DNA from: Anseranas semipalmata
Taxonomy: Eukaryota; Chordata; Aves; Anseriformes; Anseranatidae
Assembly (NCBI GenBank): GCA_013399115.1
Contig: VXAA01007187.1
Coordinates: 64,474-128,473, forward strand
Direction of reading: 5' to 3'
DNA length: 64,000 nt
Shown: positions 59,794 to 64,000 of the stretch, piece after piece
Position numbering within the stretch: position 1 is the first letter of the stretch
Layout of the letters: every line of letters starts with the position of its first letter
Translations under genes and position numbers: made by a program
The notes under the pieces: generated by a model
Seen by the model: the letters and a program-made list of their open reading frames with translations, nothing else
Told to the model about the DNA's origin: nothing
The model's database searches: none

Positions 59794-60845
59794 GCAGCTC
59801 CTTAACTCTTCAGCAGCCAACACTCATTATCATTTTTCTGTAATTAAACAGTGCTGCTTGTTCTCCTCATTAGATTATCACAGCAAATTGATGGTTATTT
59901 GAAGGAACTGCCACGATAGGAGACAAAACACTGGCAACAGATAAAACAAAAGGATGCACACAAAGCTCTTTAATTAAACTCCATGAAGGGATATGAATTC
60001 TAGCAGAGATTTTAGTTACCCTGCTGAGCCTCTGTCTGATTAGCTACAATGCATCTGCTTGCTTTCCTAGTATCCATCTGTACTGCTAAAGAGAAATTTA
60101 TTCTGGCTGTACAAGATGACTTCAAAGACGTCAGTTGTGGATAGCATAATAGTTTATGTATGTTGACAGAGTGTTTCTGAGCTCTTCTTGCTGTGTTGAC
60201 ATGAAGAACCATCCTCTTCACATATAACAATGTGCTTAATATGCACACACATATATGTATGTATGCACGCAAATAATAATGAGAGGTTAACATGAAAGCC
60301 AAAAGTGGTTGGAAAATTGTGAGGGAAAAGATTCTTTCTCCAAGTTGCTGAAAATCCTCATCACCACAATTATTTATTCTTTTGGCATGCATTGTCTGTT
60401 CTGCCCAGCCTCCCTTCCCTTCAGCATCCAGGTGCAGAAGTTACTGTGAAGGCCAATGGATGGGACAAAAAAAAATTAATGGCATATATACTGTAAGGTA
60501 TATTCATCTTAAGTTAGGCTGTTACTTTGAACTTTGATTTTTTTTTTTTTAAAGAAAAAAAAAGAGAGAATAAGAATCAAAACCGGATCTGTCATGCAGC
60601 ATTTGAAAGAGGCACTGACACAAAACCCTTTGGGGCTTTCCATTCAGGTCACAAGGGATCTGGTTAAAATCGTATCAATCTTTAATCCACAGGTAATTGA
60701 CAGCACAGCTCTCAATGTCTCAGTGTGGTACAGTGCAGCAGTGCTCATTACTATTGGAGGCCTTTAATCAGTATATTTTTAGTCACATGCACCCTGTTGG
60801 ATCTACTCAGCCTATTGAGACAATACACAATTTACATGTTTATCA

Positions 60846-60855
60846 TAATTAATTA
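60846..60855. promoter_or_regulatory. TAATTAATTA homeodomain-type palindrome
   Basis: TAAT-TA-ATTA, the dimer layout of paired-class homeodomain proteins. GTAATTGACAG (homeodomain plus MEIS-like TGACAG) lies about 150 bases upstream. Such words are common in AT-rich DNA. Confidence 0.2.
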
Positions 60856-61719
60856 CTTGCTGACATATTAAAAGCTGTTACCATCTAGTGTCCAATTCAG
60901 AGGAATGTATTTGATGGAATGAGGCCAGATGATATGATCCACACATACAGCCTCAAAACACTCATGAGAAACAGTTGTTCCCTCTGCTAAATGCTGTGGT
61001 GCTTTTTTTTTTTTTTCTTCTCAGAGCCCCAGGAACTTGGGCAGATGAAAGACCTCTTCCTCATCCCTCACAGAGTTCTGAAAATGTCCCAGGTTCTGCC
61101 TAATTTATATAACCCAATCCTCAGGGTCCTCCTCGGTTGCCAATGTCCTACTGTGAAGGCTCCATTAAAACTTTTATTTATTTGTCCATAGAGGCCACTG
61201 AAGAATGTCACAAGGTATTTCCTTTTCCAAAGTAGATTATGCTAAGCATGAATGAGGCCCTAACGTTATTCTGGATAAGGGTGTGCACTCATATTTTGCC
61301 AGACTATTGACAGTCTGCAGGGAGTAAATATTCCAGGCCCTAATTCCCGACCACCTTACTGGCAAGTAGCTGCAGATTTGCTAAACTCGTGGCTTGGCAG
61401 TATTTTACATTCATGCTTTGTAATGTCAGATGCAAATGAACATGAAGTTCAAAACATTAGGGAAAAAATATCACACCGATTTTCCCTGTGTATATCTCGG
61501 CCTCTGCTATCCCACTGAGCAAGCTGAAGTCCAAGGCCAGATTTTTTTAAAAACTGCAATTAAATTATAACGAAAAATGGAGAGTTCCAGCACAGTGCTG
61601 GCAGTATGACTTCTTTTTAACATTAAACAGTCATTTCACTGGTAACTCAGACAACTGTCCACCTAGAAAAATTCTCTTCAGCTTGGTCATCCCCAAGGAT
61701 GTCTTTCCTGAACTATGTA

Positions 61720-61743
61720 CAACAACAACAACAACAACAACAA
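61720..61743. repeat. (CAA)8 microsatellite
   Basis: Eight uninterrupted CAA units. Confidence 0.97.
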
Positions 61744-63667
61744 ACACCAGCTGAAGAAAAGATTCTGACCAATTAAAACTACCACAAGACCAGACCAATA
61801 TTTTCCCCTTATGAAAATACAACTCAACATGATCTTCATTTTTTAATAACCGCATGCAATTCTTATTACAAAACTAAAGTTGTTTTTGCAGTTGACTCAG
61901 TCTGGGTAGAAAATGCAGTCCTCAACTGTAATGCTGGCAATGGTCTAGCAACTCAAAAACTGGCAATTCAGTTAAGGTATTCTACACAGCCAGCAACTCT
62001 TCCTCACCCCCAAATGTCTGAAGTGCATTCAAAGTATTTCAATGGCATGTTTTTAAACCTTGTCTCCCTTGCAGTTTCTGCCTCCGACGTCTTATCCTCT
62101 AAGTTGCTTAATTCTTGCACCTGCTGTCTTATTTGGTATAAAAGTTCAGTGTTTGAAGGAGGGACTTAGGCACCACTACCATAACTACCTGGAAGCCAGT
62201 TTGATGGCTGGCTACTTGTATTTACTGAAATGTGCTACTGTGCAGCATCTCGTCTGTTGACAGGGATCAGCACTGCACTCCACAAAATGCTGTGAAGGCA
62301 AGCAGAACAAAAGTTTCTGCTGCTGATAGCTAATTCTTTTAATCTTGGAAAGTTATAAGATAAGTGGTACTTCTCCAGGTCACATCAACCTTCTATTCAG
62401 CATGAACTATGAGCATAATTTTCTCACATCAGGCAGTTTGAGGAAAATGAATCTGCTTCTTTATCTATTTTCAGTGTTATGAAACCATCACCTAGAAATA
62501 AGCCACTAAATGTACATAGGCCACAAACATGCTTGTAAACAGGAATAGCTGAAGCACTTGATAAAAGCACCTGATGACTTATGCATAAATAATGTAAGTA
62601 ACACTCTTTCCATTATAAGCTTTAAAATTGAGCCATATGGCTGAAACAGATAATGCTGTAGACGACGTACAGAACCAGGTCAGACTAGTGGCCCAGGCCT
62701 TCCTCTCAGACAAATCTCTCAGTGCTGCCGAGTTTTATGAAATCCCGTGAGCTGTGAAGGACATGAATTGTCCCTGGGACCTGAGACTCTGTGGGATGCT
62801 GTGAACAACCTAAATACATTAGGTTTTGCAAACTCTGAAAAGTGGCATTGCAATGTATTAGCCTGAGAGGATTTTCCAGAAGGAGGTTTGAGTGTTGCAG
62901 TGCAATGGGGTTAGAAGAAAGGGTCAACCCTGTTGTCCTGTTACGTTACATATCTTTGCAAGAGTGAAAGGAAGGGAAAAATCAGTTCCGAAATTACATG
63001 ATATGGTTAATTTCTTCCAGTTAAAGCACTTCAGGTCTGAGTACTTTAGCTAGGTGAAAGACTGTCTGAAAAAGCACTTTTGGGAGGCTTGTTCAGTAAA
63101 GTGTTTTTCCATGTCTTTCTGAAGAAGAGGTCCTAGTATTTCTCAAAAGTTGGCATAGAAGTCCCCAGGTACATTGATACATTCAGTATGTACAGCTACA
63201 AAAGCTATGGAAGGATTTTTTTTCTATAGAAATTTGAGTACCTGAGGCAACAGCGGCTCTCTGATTTGGAAACTAAGCAGACACTTTTGTCTGTGTTTAC
63301 TCCTAAGGGAAAGTAATGTGACCATCATAAGGCTGGGAGTTACATCAATTTTAAAAGATATTGCTTTGAATTAACAGAAAACTGAGTAGGAAAATTCTTC
63401 CTTCTGGAAATCTAGTTCTCAGCTGCTTATTTATGTGTTGATATTCATTCTTTCCAAGTAAACAAAGCAGTAAGTTCTTCTTATGAGCCAAGTGAATCAA
63501 CATGGGTGGAATGAAAATCATTCTCTTACATAATTGTTTTTCCCCTACCTCCAAACCCTTATAACAAGCCAAAAAACTCACCTGTGAAAAAAACCTGGGT
63601 GCAGTGACCTTATAAATTAAAATAAAAGGATTGTTAAAATAATAGGGAGAGAAGGATATCCTCTTTC

Positions 63668-63670
<3 letters not shown>

Positions 63671-63706
<36 letters not shown>
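63671..63706. repeat. Poly(A) tract, 36 A
   Basis: The longest homopolymer in the window. It follows CTCTTTCATT and precedes GTTTGAG. No retroposed gene or SINE body precedes it, so I read it as a simple homopolymer of uncertain true length. Confidence 0.97.
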
Positions 63707-63710
<4 letters not shown>

Positions 63711-64000
63711 GAGTATGCCTTAGAAAGAATCCTTTATTCCAATGGATACAGGCAAAGAAAAATTATGGAAACATGCTCTGATTGTCTTGTGGGCAAAAGA
63801 AACATGAAATCAGCAGATGTATCAAAAATACATATGGATAAATTAACATTTCCAAAAAACTGACTTCACATGTAATTCTGGTGCTGCCTGAGTACTACAG
63901 GAAAGTAGTCAGTGTAGGAACCCTTGTGTCAGATAAATCCAACTTCAAAATGAGAGGGAACCAGGCCCTTAAGTCACTTTGCTGCATCAGAATTAAACAA

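Larger units (their letters stand above)
59794..64000. other. Non-coding unique sequence
   Basis: No gene is recognised. It contains TAATTAATTA at 60846-60855 within a homeodomain-word-rich stretch, T runs near 60539 and 61004, (CAA)8 at 61720-61743, and a 36-A tract at 63671-63706. AACCAGGTCAGACTAGTGGC near 62671 faintly recalls an internal CR1 or other old repeat word, but I cannot extend it. Confidence 0.6.

Noticed and set aside
62640..62710. AACCAGGTCAGACTAGTGGC, resembling an old repeat word
   Set aside because: The similarity is short and I could not extend it into a recognisable element.
1..64000. Endogenous retrovirus, DNA transposon, tRNA, rRNA or CRISPR
   Set aside because: No long terminal repeat pair, transposase-like frame, cloverleaf with an intact T-loop, rRNA core or spaced direct-repeat array was seen on reading both strands. 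A tool search could still find degraded copies.

Overview
This is vertebrate nuclear DNA, almost certainly from a bird. The evidence is six clear fragments, plus one tentative fragment, of CR1 LINE retrotransposons. Several end in the ATTCTATG-type 3' repeats typical of avian CR1. The rest is AT-rich, single-copy-looking, stop-dense sequence with homopolymers and microsatellites and no recognisable host gene. The CR1 3' ends resemble those I know from chicken, duck and relatives, but I cannot fix the species.

Layout. Bases 1-6491 are non-coding, with a T-rich insertion flanked by 10-bp direct repeats (4239-4299) and an AT hairpin (3454-3486). Bases 6492-7928 hold the largest mobile element, a 5'-truncated plus-strand CR1 whose reverse-transcriptase frame is open on both sides of a 489-base gap. 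Bases 7929-28759 are mostly unique sequence with a CR1 scrap (9541-9620), a 30-A tract and a striking 109-bp direct duplication (13258-13366 and 14329-14437). Bases 28760-30048 hold a degraded minus-strand CR1, an assembly gap in a T tract with look-alike flanks, and a plus-strand CR1 with a broken frame. Bases 30049-51410 are unique sequence with two more CR1 copies (37383-37628 plus, 45046-45435 minus), several hairpins and microsatellites. Bases 51411-51489 are an old CR1 tail. Bases 51490-64000 are unique sequence with a 113-base gap, a (GAAA)n array, a 46-bp inverted repeat pair about 2 kb apart, and a 36-A tract.

I found no host protein-coding exon, tRNA, rRNA, known microRNA, CRISPR array, endogenous retrovirus or DNA transposon that I can support. 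The window is best read as intergenic or long-intron DNA. The only protein-coding remains belong to CR1. Many apparent open frames begin at non-ATG codons, are short, or run through low-complexity sequence, so I do not call them genes.

I see no new biological system. The items most worth checking are the 109-bp near-identical duplication, the separated inverted repeat at about 57.7/59.8 kb, the young CR1 copy hidden by a gap that looks too short, the direct-repeat-flanked T-rich insertion, and a few perfect hairpins and homeodomain or nuclear-receptor-like sites that could mark conserved regulatory DNA.
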